This document shows, piece by piece, positions 39,734 to 48,679 of a DNA stretch of 64,000 nucleotides. Both the position numbers and the translations under genes were made by a program. Source of the DNA: Chiayiivirga sp. (GTDB taxonomy: Bacteria > Pseudomonadota > Gammaproteobacteria > Xanthomonadales > Xanthomonadaceae). The first letter of the stretch is position 1. Each line of letters opens with the position of its first letter. The DNA lies in contig JALCLA010000001.1 in assembly GCA_022647565.1 (NCBI GenBank), positions 620,001-684,000 of the forward strand, read 5' to 3'. Under the pieces are notes generated by a model that searched no databases, was not told the origin of the DNA, and saw only the letters and a list, made by a program, of their open reading frames with translations.

Positions 39734-41554
39734 ATGCCCGTCGTCGAAACCACTGCCGCCTTGCCGACGCTCCGCCTCACCGCGCCCGCCTTGCGCCGCG
39801 CGCTGTCCGCTGGCATGCGACGGGTAGTGGCGCGGCGTGAAGCCCTGAACAAGATCAATGTGTTTCCGGTGCCCGATGGCGACACCGGCAGCAACCTCGC
39901 CTTCACCCTCGGTGGCATTCTGGCGGGAAGCCTGAGCCGGCGTGCGCGCTCGGCCGGCGAGTTGCTGCGACAGGTGGCGGATGATGCGGTGGACGGCGCG
40001 CGTGGCAACTCCGGCGCGATCCTCGCGCAGTTCCTGCAGGGCGTGGGCGAGGTGGCCGCCGCCCAGACGGTGCTCAGTCCGCAATGCGTGGCGCAGGCTG
40101 CGCTCGCCGGCTCCCGGCAGGCGCGCGGTGCGCTCGCGGAGCCGCGCGAAGGCACCATCCTGAGCGTGATCCGCGCCTTTGCCGATGCCTTGCAGGCCCA
40201 GGCCAGCAGTGGCATGCGCAACTGGCGTGAAGGATTCGGTGCCGCGCTGGATCGCGCCCGCGTGGCCCTCGCGGACACACCCCGGCAGTTGGCGGTCTTG
40301 CGCCAGGCCGGCGTGGTCGATGCCGGCGCGCAGGGTTTCGTCGATCTGCTCGAAGGCATCCAGGAGTTCATCGATACCGGGCACGAGGGCGACATCGTGG
40401 CCAGCGACATACCGCTCGAATTTGCCGGTGCGCATCTGCACGAGGAAGTCGATCCGGGGCAACGCTGGTGCAGCGAGTGCCTGGTTGCTGGTGCGTCGCT
40501 GGATCGGGACGCCATTCGCTCGGCATTGTCCGCGCTGGGCGCGGCGAGCGTGGTGATTGCCGGCAACCCGCAACGGATGCGGGTGCACGCGCATGTGGCC
40601 GATCCGGGCGCTCTGTTCGAAGCCGTGGCGCGCTTTGGCCAGGTGTCGGCGCGCAAGGCCGACGACATGCTGGCGCAACATCGCACCACCTTGCGGCCCC
40701 AAGCCGTGGCCGTGGTCACCGACAGCGCAGCCGACGTGCCGGGCGAATGCTGTGAACTCCTGGACCTGCAGGTGGTGCCGGTGCGGGTCAACTTCGGCGA
40801 CGAGGATTTCCTCGACAAGGTCTCGATCAGGCCGAGTGAGTTCTATGCCCGCCTCAAGACCGCAGCCGTGCTGCCGCAGACCTCGCAGCCACCGCCGGGC
40901 GACTTCCGTCGCCAGTTCGAGTTCCTGCTCAGCCACCACCCGCAACTGGTCTACGTCGGCGTCTCCCGCGCCCTCAGCGGCACGCTTCAATCCGGAGAAA
41001 GCGCCGCGGCGCGGGTGGATGCGGGTCGCGCCCACGTGCTCGACAGCGGCCACGTATCCTGCGGCCAGGCCCTGCTCGCGATCAGGGCCGCCGAAGCCGC
41101 GCGACGCGGTGCGACGCCGGCGCAGATCGCGGCCGAGATCGAGCGCCTGCGTCCGCTCACCCACACCTATGCCGCGGCGCGCGACATCCGCCATGCGGTG
41201 CGCGGCGGGCGCGTGCCGGCCTGGGCCAAGCCCGTGGCTGAATGGCTCGGGCTCACACCCATTGCGAGGATGCGCGCCGATGGCCGGCTCGGAGTCAACG
41301 GCGCGCTCTGGGGCCAGCGCGAGGTGCCGCGTCGCTTCGCCGAGTATGTCGCACGCCGCCTGCCGCGCGGCCAGCGCTGGCGCGTGATCGTCGGGCATTG
41401 CGACTGTCCGGAAGATGGAGCCGCGCTGCTCGCGGCCCTGCGCGAACGCCTGGATTGCGCCGAGGGCTGGCTGGTGGAAGCTGGCCCCGCGGTCGGCGCG
41501 CACGCCGGGCCGGAAACGCTGGTCGTGGGCGTGCAGCCGGCCCCGGCACCCTGA
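39734..41554 (+). CDS. DAK2-DegV fusion protein (FakA-FakB-like fatty acid kinase)
   Basis: 606 residues from ATG 39734; in-frame ATGs at 39662/39668 are alternatives. The N-terminal half is a DhaL/DAK2 kinase domain with K-I-N-V-F-P-V-P-D-G-D-T-G-S-N-L (Mg-ATP aspartates) and D-A-G-A-Q-G-F. The C-terminal half is a DegV lipid-binding domain with V-V-T-D-S-A-A-D, T-S-Q-P-P-P-G-D-F and S-G-T-L-Q-S. In Firmicutes these are separate proteins, FakA and FakB, which phosphorylate exogenous fatty acids. Here both are in one chain directly before plsY, which uses acyl-phosphate: strong support for that role. Confidence 0.8.
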   Translation: MPVVETTAALPTLRLTAPALRRALSAGMRRVVARREALNKINVFPVPDGDTGSNLAFTLGGILAGSLSRRARSAGELLRQVADDAVDGARGNSGAILAQFLQGVGEVAAAQTVLSPQCVAQAALAGSRQARGALAEPREGTILSVIRAFADALQAQASSGMRNWREGFGAALDRARVALADTPRQLAVLRQAGVVDAGAQGFVDLLEGIQEFIDTGHEGDIVASDIPLEFAGAHLHEEVDPGQRWCSECLVAGASLDRDAIRSALSALGAASVVIAGNPQRMRVHAHVADPGALFEAVARFGQVSARKADDMLAQHRTTLRPQAVAVVTDSAADVPGECCELLDLQVVPVRVNFGDEDFLDKVSIRPSEFYARLKTAAVLPQTSQPPPGDFRRQFEFLLSHHPQLVYVGVSRALSGTLQSGESAAARVDAGRAHVLDSGHVSCGQALLAIRAAEAARRGATPAQIAAEIERLRPLTHTYAAARDIRHAVRGGRVPAWAKPVAEWLGLTPIARMRADGRLGVNGALWGQREVPRRFAEYVARRLPRGQRWRVIVGHCDCPEDGAALLAALRERLDCAEGWLVEAGPAVGAHAGPETLVVGVQPAPAP

Positions 41555-41651
41555 GGTCGCGGCGGCGGCCAACGACCGCAGCGTGATGCTGGGCAAGCAG
41601 GTGTCAGTGCATGGGCTGGCGGGGCAGGCGGCCATCTGGAACACTCGCGCG

Positions 41652-42299
41652 ATGTCGTGGTTTGCGCTCGCCTTGTTGCTGGCCTATCTGATCGGCTCGC
41701 TCTCGGGGAGCTTGCTGCTGGGCAGGTTCGTGGGTGTCGATATCCGCAACCGCGGCAGCGGCAACGCGGGCGGGACGAATGCCTTTCGCACCCTCGGCTG
41801 GAAGTTCGCCCTCGGCGTGGTGGCGATCGACATCGGCAAGGGCGCGCTGGCGGGCGGAATCGGGCTGGCTTCGCATGGAGTCTCATCGCCGTTCAGCGCG
41901 CAGGCGCAGGGCCTGGCTTGCATCGCGGCGGCGGTGTTGGGCCACACCTGGCCGGTGTTCTTCGGCTTTCGTGGCGGCAAGGGCGCGGCCACGCTGGCAG
42001 GTGGCATCGCCGCGCTGTGGCCTTTCGCGCTGTTGCCGCTGCTGGTCGCGTGGTTGCTGGTGCTTACCACGACCGGCTACGTCGGCTTGTCGACGATCTG
42101 CGCCGGGCTCGCCCTGCCGGTGCTGGCGTGGTGGCAGGGCGCGATCTCGTTCTCCGATCCGCGCCTGGCCTTCGCCCTGTTCGCGGCGGCCTTCCTGCTG
42201 TTCACCCATCGCGAGAACCTGCAGCGCCTGGTGCGTGGCAACGAGAGTCGGTTCGAGCGAGTCCGGGTCTGGAAGCGCTGGTTCGGGTCGCGCGCATGA
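41652..42299 (+). CDS. plsY: Acyl-phosphate:glycerol-3-phosphate acyltransferase
   Basis: 215 residues. Integral membrane enzyme that makes lysophosphatidate from acyl-phosphate. Motifs are L-I-G-S-L-S-G-S (motif 1 region), R-N-R-G-S-G-N-A-G-G-T-N-A-F-R and G-H-T-W-P-V-F-F-G-F-R-G-G-K-G-A-A-T. Start ATG 41652. It overlaps birA by 4 bp. It lies about 100 bp after the DAK2-DegV gene, which would supply acyl-phosphate. Confidence 0.92.
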   Translation: MSWFALALLLAYLIGSLSGSLLLGRFVGVDIRNRGSGNAGGTNAFRTLGWKFALGVVAIDIGKGALAGGIGLASHGVSSPFSAQAQGLACIAAAVLGHTWPVFFGFRGGKGAATLAGGIAALWPFALLPLLVAWLLVLTTTGYVGLSTICAGLALPVLAWWQGAISFSDPRLAFALFAAAFLLFTHRENLQRLVRGNESRFERVRVWKRWFGSRA

Positions 42300-43075
42300 G
42301 TCTGGATGCACGCGATGCGATGGCGCTGCGTGTCGCCCTGCCGGCCGCGATGGTCGCGCGCATCGGGCGCATCGATTGCGTGGCGCAGGTCGATTCCACC
42401 AATGCCGAACTCTTGCGTCGCGGTGCGGCGCAGCCGGACCTCGCGGTGCTGCTGGCCGATGCGCAAAGTGCCGGTCGCGGGCGGCGCGGACGCCACTGGC
42501 AATCTCCGCCGGGCGCGAATCTCTACGCTTCGCTCTACTGGCGGCATCGACGCGAGGCGCAGGCACTGGGCGGCTTGAGCGTGGTGGTCGGACTGGCCTG
42601 TGCCGAGGCACTGCAGGCGCTGGGCATCGCGGCGGTACGGGTGAAGTGGCCGAACGATCTCATTGCGCAGGGCCGCAAGCTCGGCGGCGTGCTGATCGAG
42701 CTGGCAGCGGAGGCGGCGGTGATCGGCATCGGGCTGAACCTGCACATGCCCGAAGCCACGGCGGAAAGGATCGACCAGCCCTGGACCGACCTGATCACGC
42801 TCGGGGTCGATGTCGAGCGGCCTGCCTTGATGGCGGCGTTGCTGCTGCACCTGATTCCGGCGCTGGACGATTTCCTCGATCACGGGCTCGAGCCTTTTCA
42901 CGCGCGCTGGCAGGCGCTGGACGCCTTCGCCGGCGCGCGGGTGCATGCCTTCGTGGGCGACGAGCGCCTGGAGGGGGAGGCCTTGGGCCTCGCGCCCGAC
43001 GGTGGCCTGCGACTGCGGCTGGAACACGGCGAACGCGTGCTGCACAGCGCCGACGTGAGCCTGAGGGCGGCATGA
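42296..43075 (+). CDS. birA: Biotin-[acetyl-CoA-carboxylase] ligase, monofunctional
   Basis: 259 residues without the N-terminal helix-turn-helix of bifunctional BirA, so it ligates biotin but should not repress. Motifs are D-S-T-N-A-E-L, G-R-G-R-R-G-R-H-W (biotinyl-AMP loop), K-W-P-N-D-L and K-L-G-G-V-L-I-E. It overlaps plsY and coaX by 4 bp each. Confidence 0.92.
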   Translation: MSLDARDAMALRVALPAAMVARIGRIDCVAQVDSTNAELLRRGAAQPDLAVLLADAQSAGRGRRGRHWQSPPGANLYASLYWRHRREAQALGGLSVVVGLACAEALQALGIAAVRVKWPNDLIAQGRKLGGVLIELAAEAAVIGIGLNLHMPEATAERIDQPWTDLITLGVDVERPALMAALLLHLIPALDDFLDHGLEPFHARWQALDAFAGARVHAFVGDERLEGEALGLAPDGGLRLRLEHGERVLHSADVSLRAA

Positions 43076-43815
43076 GCCTCTTGCTCGACCTCGGCAATAC
43101 CCGGCTCAAGCTGGCGTGGTGGTGCGATGGGCGCCTCGGCGAAGTGGCCGGGTTCGCGCATGCGCAGGCGGGATTCGAAGCCGAGGTGGACGCCTGGCTG
43201 GAACGACACCGCGAAGCACGCCGCGCAGGTGCGTGGCTGGCCGCGGTGGCACCGGATCGCGCGGTCGAGCGCACCCTGTCGGTGTTGCGCCCGCATCGCA
43301 TCGTGCCGCGACGAGTGGAAACGCGGGCTGAGGCGCTTGGTCTGCGCGTGGCTTACGCCGATCCATCGCGCCTGGGCGTGGATCGCTGGTTGGCGCTGCT
43401 GGCAGTGCACGCCTCGGGCGAGGTGCCCGCGCTGATCGCTTCGGTGGGTTCGGCGCTCACCATCGACGCATTGGCCACTGGCGGTTGCCATCTTGGTGGC
43501 CTGATTGCCGCGCCGCCCGAGGCGATGCGCGCCGCACTGGTGGCGCGTGCGCCGCGGCTCGACGTTGCCGCCGGTCGCGTCGTGCGCTTCGCCACCAGCA
43601 CCGAAGATGCCGTGGCCAGCGGCTGCGTGCTCGGGAGCGCGGCCCTGATCGAGCGATCATTGGCCGAATTGGCCGAACGCGTGGGCGCGGCACCGCGGCT
43701 GGTGCTCGGCGGCGGCGGCGCGCCCGAACTGCGCGATTGGTTGCCGCCGCATGATCACCGACCGGATCTGGTGCTGGAGGGGTTGGCGCACTGGGCCGAA
43801 CAGGGCGCGGCGTAG
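43072..43815 (+). CDS. coaX: Type III pantothenate kinase
   Basis: 247 residues, ASKHA fold. The phosphate loop is L-L-L-D-L-G-N-T-R-L-K; R-L-G-V-D-R-W-L-A-L and V-G-S-A-L-T-I-D are the pantothenate and catalytic segments. First step of CoA synthesis. ATGA overlap with birA. In relatives the SPOR gene follows directly; here a three-gene minus-strand module intervenes. Confidence 0.9.
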   Translation: MSLLLDLGNTRLKLAWWCDGRLGEVAGFAHAQAGFEAEVDAWLERHREARRAGAWLAAVAPDRAVERTLSVLRPHRIVPRRVETRAEALGLRVAYADPSRLGVDRWLALLAVHASGEVPALIASVGSALTIDALATGGCHLGGLIAAPPEAMRAALVARAPRLDVAAGRVVRFATSTEDAVASGCVLGSAALIERSLAELAERVGAAPRLVLGGGGAPELRDWLPPHDHRPDLVLEGLAHWAEQGAA

Positions 43816-43858
43816 CGGCCTCCCTGCCCGATGACGCGCTCACCGACCGCGCCGCGCT

Positions 43859-45319
43859 TCACGCCGGCTGCATGAAACCGAGGTTGCGATAGGTGCCGAT
43901 GAAGCCGCCGGTGGCGGCACCGAAGCGCGGATTGGCGGCGGCGATGCCGGGGAAGATCAGGTCGATATTGCCCTCGCTCACCCCGAACCAGCGCGCAAGC
44001 GTGGCAGCGTACTGGTCCACGGCCAGTCGGGGGATGATCTGCCCCCAGCCGGCATCCTGGCTGCCGCCCGGCACCAGATCGGGCATCTCGCCGTAGATGT
44101 CGCGACCGTTCACCGCTCCGCCCAGCACCAGATGCTCGCCGCCCCAGCCGTGGTCGGTGCCATCGCCGTTCGCGCTCATGGTGCGGCCGAAGTCCGAGGC
44201 GGTAAACGTGGTCACCTGATCCTCGACGCCGAGTTCCACCGTGATGTCGTAGAACATGTCGAGCGCCAGCGACAGCGCACGCAGGTGGTTGGCCTGGTCC
44301 ACCAGCAGGCGGTCGTGGAAGTCGTAGTTGCCCATCGAGACGAAGAACACCTGGCGTTGCTGGCCGAGCGCAGCACGCGCCGAGATCAGCCGCGCGACCA
44401 TTCGCAGCTGGCCCACTAGGCGGTCGTAGGTCGGTTGCGCCGCGCCGTAGTCGCCCGGTAGCGGCGGGGTCGGCGTGGTGATCGCCGGGGCGCCGGCGAG
44501 CGAGCTACTGACGAGATCGTACAGATCGATCGAGCGCCGCTGGATGCCGGCCACGGCACGTTCCAGCACGTGCGCCTGTGGCGCGTCGAGCAGGGCGTTG
44601 ATGGCGGCGCGACGCGGCGCGTGGAAGTCGCCGTAGTAGCCGTTGCGCTGGGTCGCGCCATTGCTGCCGATGCTGTACGGCTGCACGCCCTCGCCGCTCT
44701 GGAAGACGTTCTGTCCGGCCAGCGACAGGCTCATCGACAGTTGTTGGTTGCTGTTCTGCGACTGCAACAGGTCGGCGATGCGGCCGCCCCAGCCGATCTT
44801 GCGGGTCGAGTCCGGGCGCGAGGTTTGCCAGAACACCTGCTGGTCGGAGTGCGAGAACAGTTGCGGTGGCACCTCGACCGTGCCGGCCTGGAACGACGCG
44901 CGCGTCACCGGCTCGATCAGCGGCCCGACGTTGGCCACGATCGCGCAGCGTCCGGCCTGGAAATGATCACGCAGCTCCGGTGCGGCCGGGTGCAGGGCGT
45001 ATTCGCGGCCGTCCGATTGCGCAGTGACGGGGGTCAGGTGCGTCGACGGCCCCAGCGCCGACAACGGCAGGGCCAGGTTGGGACGCGCCGACGAATACTG
45101 GGCGTGGCTCGCGGCGTTGCGCGGGATGAAAGTGTTGACGTTGTCGTTGCCGCCGTCGAGGAACACGCAGACCAGGGCCTTGTAGCTGCCGCCCTTCGCG
45201 ACGGTGGAGGAATCCATCGCTGCGGCCTGCAGCAGGCGCAGGTTGCCGAACTGGGAGTAGAGGCTGGCACCGCCGAGGGCGGCGAGCAGGTGGCGCTTGA
45301 GGAAATCGCGACGTTGCAT
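43859..45319 (-). CDS. DUF1501 Tat-exported protein
   Basis: 486 residues. A twin-arginine signal M-Q-R-R-D-F-L-K is followed by a hydrophobic stretch. The alkaline-phosphatase-like DUF1501 domain has V-F-L-D-G-G-N-D-N-V-N-T near the N-terminus, F-T-A-S-D-F-G-R-T, and G-T-D-H-G-W-G-G-E-H near the C-terminus (sulfatase-superfamily metal sites). It is always linked with DUF1800 proteins; the pair's role is not established. The gene starts 11 bp after DUF1800. Confidence 0.85.
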   Translation of the reverse strand: MQRRDFLKRHLLAALGGASLYSQFGNLRLLQAAAMDSSTVAKGGSYKALVCVFLDGGNDNVNTFIPRNAASHAQYSSARPNLALPLSALGPSTHLTPVTAQSDGREYALHPAAPELRDHFQAGRCAIVANVGPLIEPVTRASFQAGTVEVPPQLFSHSDQQVFWQTSRPDSTRKIGWGGRIADLLQSQNSNQQLSMSLSLAGQNVFQSGEGVQPYSIGSNGATQRNGYYGDFHAPRRAAINALLDAPQAHVLERAVAGIQRRSIDLYDLVSSSLAGAPAITTPTPPLPGDYGAAQPTYDRLVGQLRMVARLISARAALGQQRQVFFVSMGNYDFHDRLLVDQANHLRALSLALDMFYDITVELGVEDQVTTFTASDFGRTMSANGDGTDHGWGGEHLVLGGAVNGRDIYGEMPDLVPGGSQDAGWGQIIPRLAVDQYAATLARWFGVSEGNIDLIFPGIAAANPRFGAATGGFIGTYRNLGFMQPA

Positions 45320-45330
45320 GGCGGGCGCTC

Positions 45331-47043
45331 CTACTTCTGCACGATGTATTCGGGCGAGGTGGTGATCAGGTGTACGGCGCCCCAGACCCGCGCGCGCCCA
45401 CCACCGTCGTTGCCGGCGGCATAGGGGATCGCGTCGAGGTGGGTGCGCAGCACGGTGCGCATTTGCGCCGACATCTGGCCGCTCATCAGCAGCAGGTTGA
45501 GCCGATCCAGCAGCACGTCGTTGTCGCCGGCAATGGCCTGCAGTGGCCGGAAGTCGAGCAGGATGCGTTCGGGATCCGGATCCTGCGCGAACGGCGAGCC
45601 CACGTGCTCGCGTTCGGCTGCATGCCAGAACCAGTTCGCTGTGCGGGTGACGAGGGTTTCGTTGATGATCTGGATTTCCGGCGCGTACAGCCCGGCCTGG
45701 GCCAGTTCGCCGGGTGGCTGGTAATCGGGCAGGAAGAAGTTGAACACCGAGCGCGCGCGATTGGGTGCCTGGCCGAAGTCGAACTCCGGGTTCCAGTCGC
45801 GATAGCGCCCGTCGAGCGAGGCGGCGTCGAAGGCGCGCCACAGGTGCGTCTGCCGCAACAGCGGCTCGCGCACCTTGCCGAAGGTGGCGGGCATCAGCAG
45901 GTGGCCGTTGCGCGCCTCGTTGTCCATCAGGATCGCGCGCACCAGGGCGCGCAGGTCGCCGCGCACGCCCGCACCGTTGTCGTCGAACACCGCGCTCATG
46001 CGCGCGATGTAGGCCGGCGTGGGATTGCTGGTGACCAGGTTCTGGATCAGCCGGCGCGCGATGAACGGCCCGACGTTCGGATGCGCGGCGATATTGTCGA
46101 GCGCCAGCGCCAGGTTCTGCTGCGGCGTGCCGCCCGCAGGACGCAGCGCCCCCAGCAGGAAGCTGTCGTTGTCGGGGTCGGCGTCGCGCTCCACGTGGTG
46201 GAACGCGGCGAAGGGCTGCATCGGTTGGCTCCAGCCCACCGCTATCGGGTATCCCGGGCTGCAATACTCGAAGCCGCTGCAGTTGCCGAAGTTCCAGCCG
46301 GTGAATACGTGGGCGAAGGTCTTGATGTGGTACTGGTCGTAACTGGGCAGTGGCTGACCACCCTGCAGCATCGGGCTGCCATCGGGGTTCAGCCGCACCA
46401 GCCCGATCGAGAACAGCTGCAGGATCTCGCGCGCGTAGTTCTCGTCCGGGCGCAGGTTGAGCGCGGGATCGGGACGCCGATTGCCGAGCATGCTGAGGTA
46501 GGCGCCCATCGCGGGCGAGGTGGTCACCGCTTCCAGCAGGCTGCGGTAATTGCCGAAGGCATGGTCGATCAGGAGGTCGTAGTAGTACGCCACCGGGTAT
46601 GGCGCACCGATCACGTCGCTGGCGTCGGAGATCACGAAGATCTGGCTCAGCGCCCAGGCCACGCGCTGCCGCAACTGGTCTTCGCCGCGCACCGCGTTCA
46701 ACCACCATGCCTCCATGCGCGCGTTCGAATACACCGGCTCGGGAATCGCACCGACGAAATCCAGATACGGAGTCTGGTGCGAGGCGGGCCGGTTGAACTG
46801 CTGGTCGAACCACGCGGCATAGCCGACGGTACGCAGGTGCTGGATGTCGGCAAAGGTAGGGCCGAACGTGGCCTGGGTGAGGAAGCGCGCGGCTTCCGCG
46901 TCGCTGCGCGGCGTCGCGGGCACACTGGGTTCGAAGCCATCCTGGAACACGGCTTGCGCGGCCAACGGCGGACTGGCGGCCAAGGTCGACAGCAGCAGCG
47001 CGGCCGACCAGGCCAACACCAGTGTGGCGGGTCTGCGCATCAT
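45331..47043 (-). CDS. DUF1800 exported protein with N-terminal DGFE motif
   Basis: 570 residues; ATG 47043 (second ATG 47040). A signal peptide ends near L-A-A-Q-A. Immediately after it stands V-F-Q-D-G-F-E-P, the same motif that ends other exported proteins of this group but here at the mature N-terminus. The DUF1800 domain follows: A-A-R-F-L-T-Q-A-T-F-G-P-T, R-Q-R-V-A-W-A-L-S-Q-I-F, N-Y-A-R-E-I-L-Q-L-F-S-I-G, and H-P-N-V-G-P-F-I-A-R-R-L-I-Q. Partner of the DUF1501 protein. Confidence 0.85.
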   Translation of the reverse strand: MMRRPATLVLAWSAALLLSTLAASPPLAAQAVFQDGFEPSVPATPRSDAEAARFLTQATFGPTFADIQHLRTVGYAAWFDQQFNRPASHQTPYLDFVGAIPEPVYSNARMEAWWLNAVRGEDQLRQRVAWALSQIFVISDASDVIGAPYPVAYYYDLLIDHAFGNYRSLLEAVTTSPAMGAYLSMLGNRRPDPALNLRPDENYAREILQLFSIGLVRLNPDGSPMLQGGQPLPSYDQYHIKTFAHVFTGWNFGNCSGFEYCSPGYPIAVGWSQPMQPFAAFHHVERDADPDNDSFLLGALRPAGGTPQQNLALALDNIAAHPNVGPFIARRLIQNLVTSNPTPAYIARMSAVFDDNGAGVRGDLRALVRAILMDNEARNGHLLMPATFGKVREPLLRQTHLWRAFDAASLDGRYRDWNPEFDFGQAPNRARSVFNFFLPDYQPPGELAQAGLYAPEIQIINETLVTRTANWFWHAAEREHVGSPFAQDPDPERILLDFRPLQAIAGDNDVLLDRLNLLLMSGQMSAQMRTVLRTHLDAIPYAAGNDGGGRARVWGAVHLITTSPEYIVQK

Positions 47044-47070
47044 CGGAGGCTCTCCCAGTGCAGGTTCATG

Positions 47071-47541
47071 TCAATACCAACGCCGCGACTCGGCGCCGTC
47101 GCGGAAGATGAACTCGCGTTCGATCGGCGCGGAGGGCTCGCCCCGCGCGCCTTGCGCGATCCAGTCGTAGATCAGTGCTTGCTGTTCAAGCGTCAGCGGC
47201 GTGCCACCCAACGGCATGCGCCCGCCCACATAGGGCTGAGCGCAGTTCACCTTGTCAAACAGGCCGCTCTCGAGCGGACGTCCGGGGATCACGTAGCTGC
47301 CCACGATCTTGTAGATCGCATCGGCGCCGGTATCGCTCAGGTCCGGATGGCGCCCGGCGAAATGACAGCCGCTGCAGCGGCCGCCGAAGGCGGCGTTGAG
47401 GATCGGCTTGACCTGGGTCTGCCAGTCGACCGCCAGCGAGATCGCACCGCCGCGCAAGTCATCGCAGGCAGAAGTGCCGGCCCACGCGGGCGTGGTCGCG
47501 AGCAGCAGCCAGAACCCGGGCAGGCGAACGCGCAGCGTCAT
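47071..47541 (-). CDS. Exported c-type cytochrome-like protein
   Basis: 156 residues with signal peptide (P-A-W-A-G). It has a single haem site C-S-G-C-H and a later Met (G-G-R-M-P-L-G-G) as possible axial ligand, the layout of PSD1/cytochrome c domains found with planctomycete-type DUF1501/DUF1800 genes. It ends F-I-F-R-D-G-A-E-S-R-R-W-Y, close to the F-x-D-GFE motif. First gene of the module. Confidence 0.75.
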   Translation of the reverse strand: MTLRVRLPGFWLLLATTPAWAGTSACDDLRGGAISLAVDWQTQVKPILNAAFGGRCSGCHFAGRHPDLSDTGADAIYKIVGSYVIPGRPLESGLFDKVNCAQPYVGGRMPLGGTPLTLEQQALIYDWIAQGARGEPSAPIEREFIFRDGAESRRWY

Positions 47542-47721
47542 TCAAATGTAACCAATCGTGCCGAAGGCTCGGCACCTTACCGGCGCGCCTGGGCCCGCGA
47601 TAGCGCACCGTACTGGCTTTGAGACGAACGTGGCCGGGCAGGCGACAGGCGCGGCGATGGCTCTCCGCTCCGCGTGCTGCCTGCGCGCCGGGTGCCATCC
47701 GGCGCGGTGCGGCCAAGCGGC

Positions 47722-47727
47722 TAGAAT
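47722..47727 (+). promoter_or_regulatory. Possible -10 box for the SPOR gene
   Basis: TAGAAT in GCTAGAAT, 26 bp before the ATG at 47754; same octamer as before tRNA-Thr. Confidence 0.4.
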
Positions 47728-47753
47728 CGCCGCAGTTTCCAGAGTGCGTGACG

Positions 47754-48419
47754 ATGCTGGCGCGAGCGCTGTTTCTGTCCCTGTTGTTGATGAACCTCGG
47801 TGTGGCGGCATGGTGGCTGTTGCGACCGGCGCCGGCGCTTGAATCCGCGCCGGCCACCGACGAAGGCGTCGCGCCGCTGCGCCTGCTGAGTGAAGTGGAT
47901 GCCGAGGGCGGCGTGGCCGATGCGCCCGAACTGGCCGGCCCAGCCGAGCCGGCCGGCGGCGACCCGACCCTGCATTGCCTGCGCCTCGGCCCGTTCCTGA
48001 CCCAGGCCGACCTGCGCCGCGCGGTGAACGCGTTGACCCCGGCGGTGGAGCGCATCCAGTTCAGCGAGACCCGCGCGCTCACCAACCGCGGCTTCTGGGT
48101 TTACCTGCCGGCCGAAGGAACGCGCGAAGCCGCGCTCGCCACGGCGCGCAAGCTCTCGGCCCAGGGCCTGCGCGATTACTACGTGGTGACCGCCGGCGAC
48201 CGCGAGAACACCATTTCGCTCGGTCTGTACCGCGACCTGCCCAACGCCGAGGCGCGCCGCAACGAAGTGCAGGCGCTCGGTTTCGTGCCGCAACTGAGCG
48301 AACGCCAGGATGAAACCCCGAACTACTGGATCGAACTCGCCGCGCCCAAGGATCTCGACTGGCGCGCCCAGCTCGGCGGTTACGCCGGCGTGGACGAGGC
48401 GTCGATCGACTGCAATTGA
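47754..48419 (+). CDS. SPOR-domain protein
   Basis: 221 residues. One N-terminal membrane segment (about 5-24) is followed by a linker and a C-terminal SPOR-like domain (about 75-200). That domain has C-L-R-L-G-P-F-L-T-Q-A-D-L-R-R-A, F-W-V-Y-L-P-A-E, Y-Y-V-V-T, I-S-L-G-L-Y-R-D and Y-W-I-E. SPOR domains bind denuded septal peptidoglycan. The gene belongs with birA-coaX by xanthomonad synteny. Confidence 0.75.
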   Translation: MLARALFLSLLLMNLGVAAWWLLRPAPALESAPATDEGVAPLRLLSEVDAEGGVADAPELAGPAEPAGGDPTLHCLRLGPFLTQADLRRAVNALTPAVERIQFSETRALTNRGFWVYLPAEGTREAALATARKLSAQGLRDYYVVTAGDRENTISLGLYRDLPNAEARRNEVQALGFVPQLSERQDETPNYWIELAAPKDLDWRAQLGGYAGVDEASIDCN

Positions 48420-48450
48420 TCCCGCCGTTGCCTCTCGCCAGTCGGCGGCT

Positions 48451-48459
48451 TGCTAGAAT
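48451..48459 (+). promoter_or_regulatory. Extended -10 promoter of tRNA-Thr
   Basis: TGCTAGAAT: an extended -10 (TG-n-TAGAAT). Transcription would start near 48466, right before the mature tRNA at 48469. No clear -35, as is usual for extended -10 promoters. Confidence 0.55.
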
Positions 48460-48468
48460 GCACCCTGC

Positions 48469-48544
48469 GCCGGCATAGCTCAGTTGGTAGAGCAACTGAT
48501 TTGTAATCAGTAGGTCGCGGGTTCGATTCCTGCTGCCGGCACCA
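48469..48544 (+). tRNA. tRNA-Thr(UGU)
   Basis: 76 nt with encoded CCA. Acceptor stem GCCGGCA/TGCCGGC, D arm with AGCTCAGTTGGTAGAGC, anticodon stem ACTGA/TCAGT with loop TTTGTAA (anticodon TGT at 48502-48504), T arm GCGGGTTCGATTCCTGC. All stems pair. Confidence 0.97.
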
Positions 48545-48624
48545 CGTGCAAGGCAAGTCCGAACGTCCGGCCGGAATGGTCCTGCGAAGCCGATGATGCG
48601 TCGGCCCGGGCTCTCGAACCGCGC

Positions 48625-48662
48625 AAAGCAAACGCCCCGCTTGCGCGGGGCGTTTGCTTTTC
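48625..48662. terminator. Bidirectional terminator between tRNA-Thr and the LysM gene
   Basis: AGCAAACGCCCCGC (48627-48640), loop TTGC, GCGGGGCGTTTGCT (48645-48658), then TTTT. Perfect 14-bp stem; the A-rich left arm makes it work for the minus-strand gene too. Confidence 0.85.
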
Positions 48663-48679
48663 AAGCCGGCTGAATCGAC

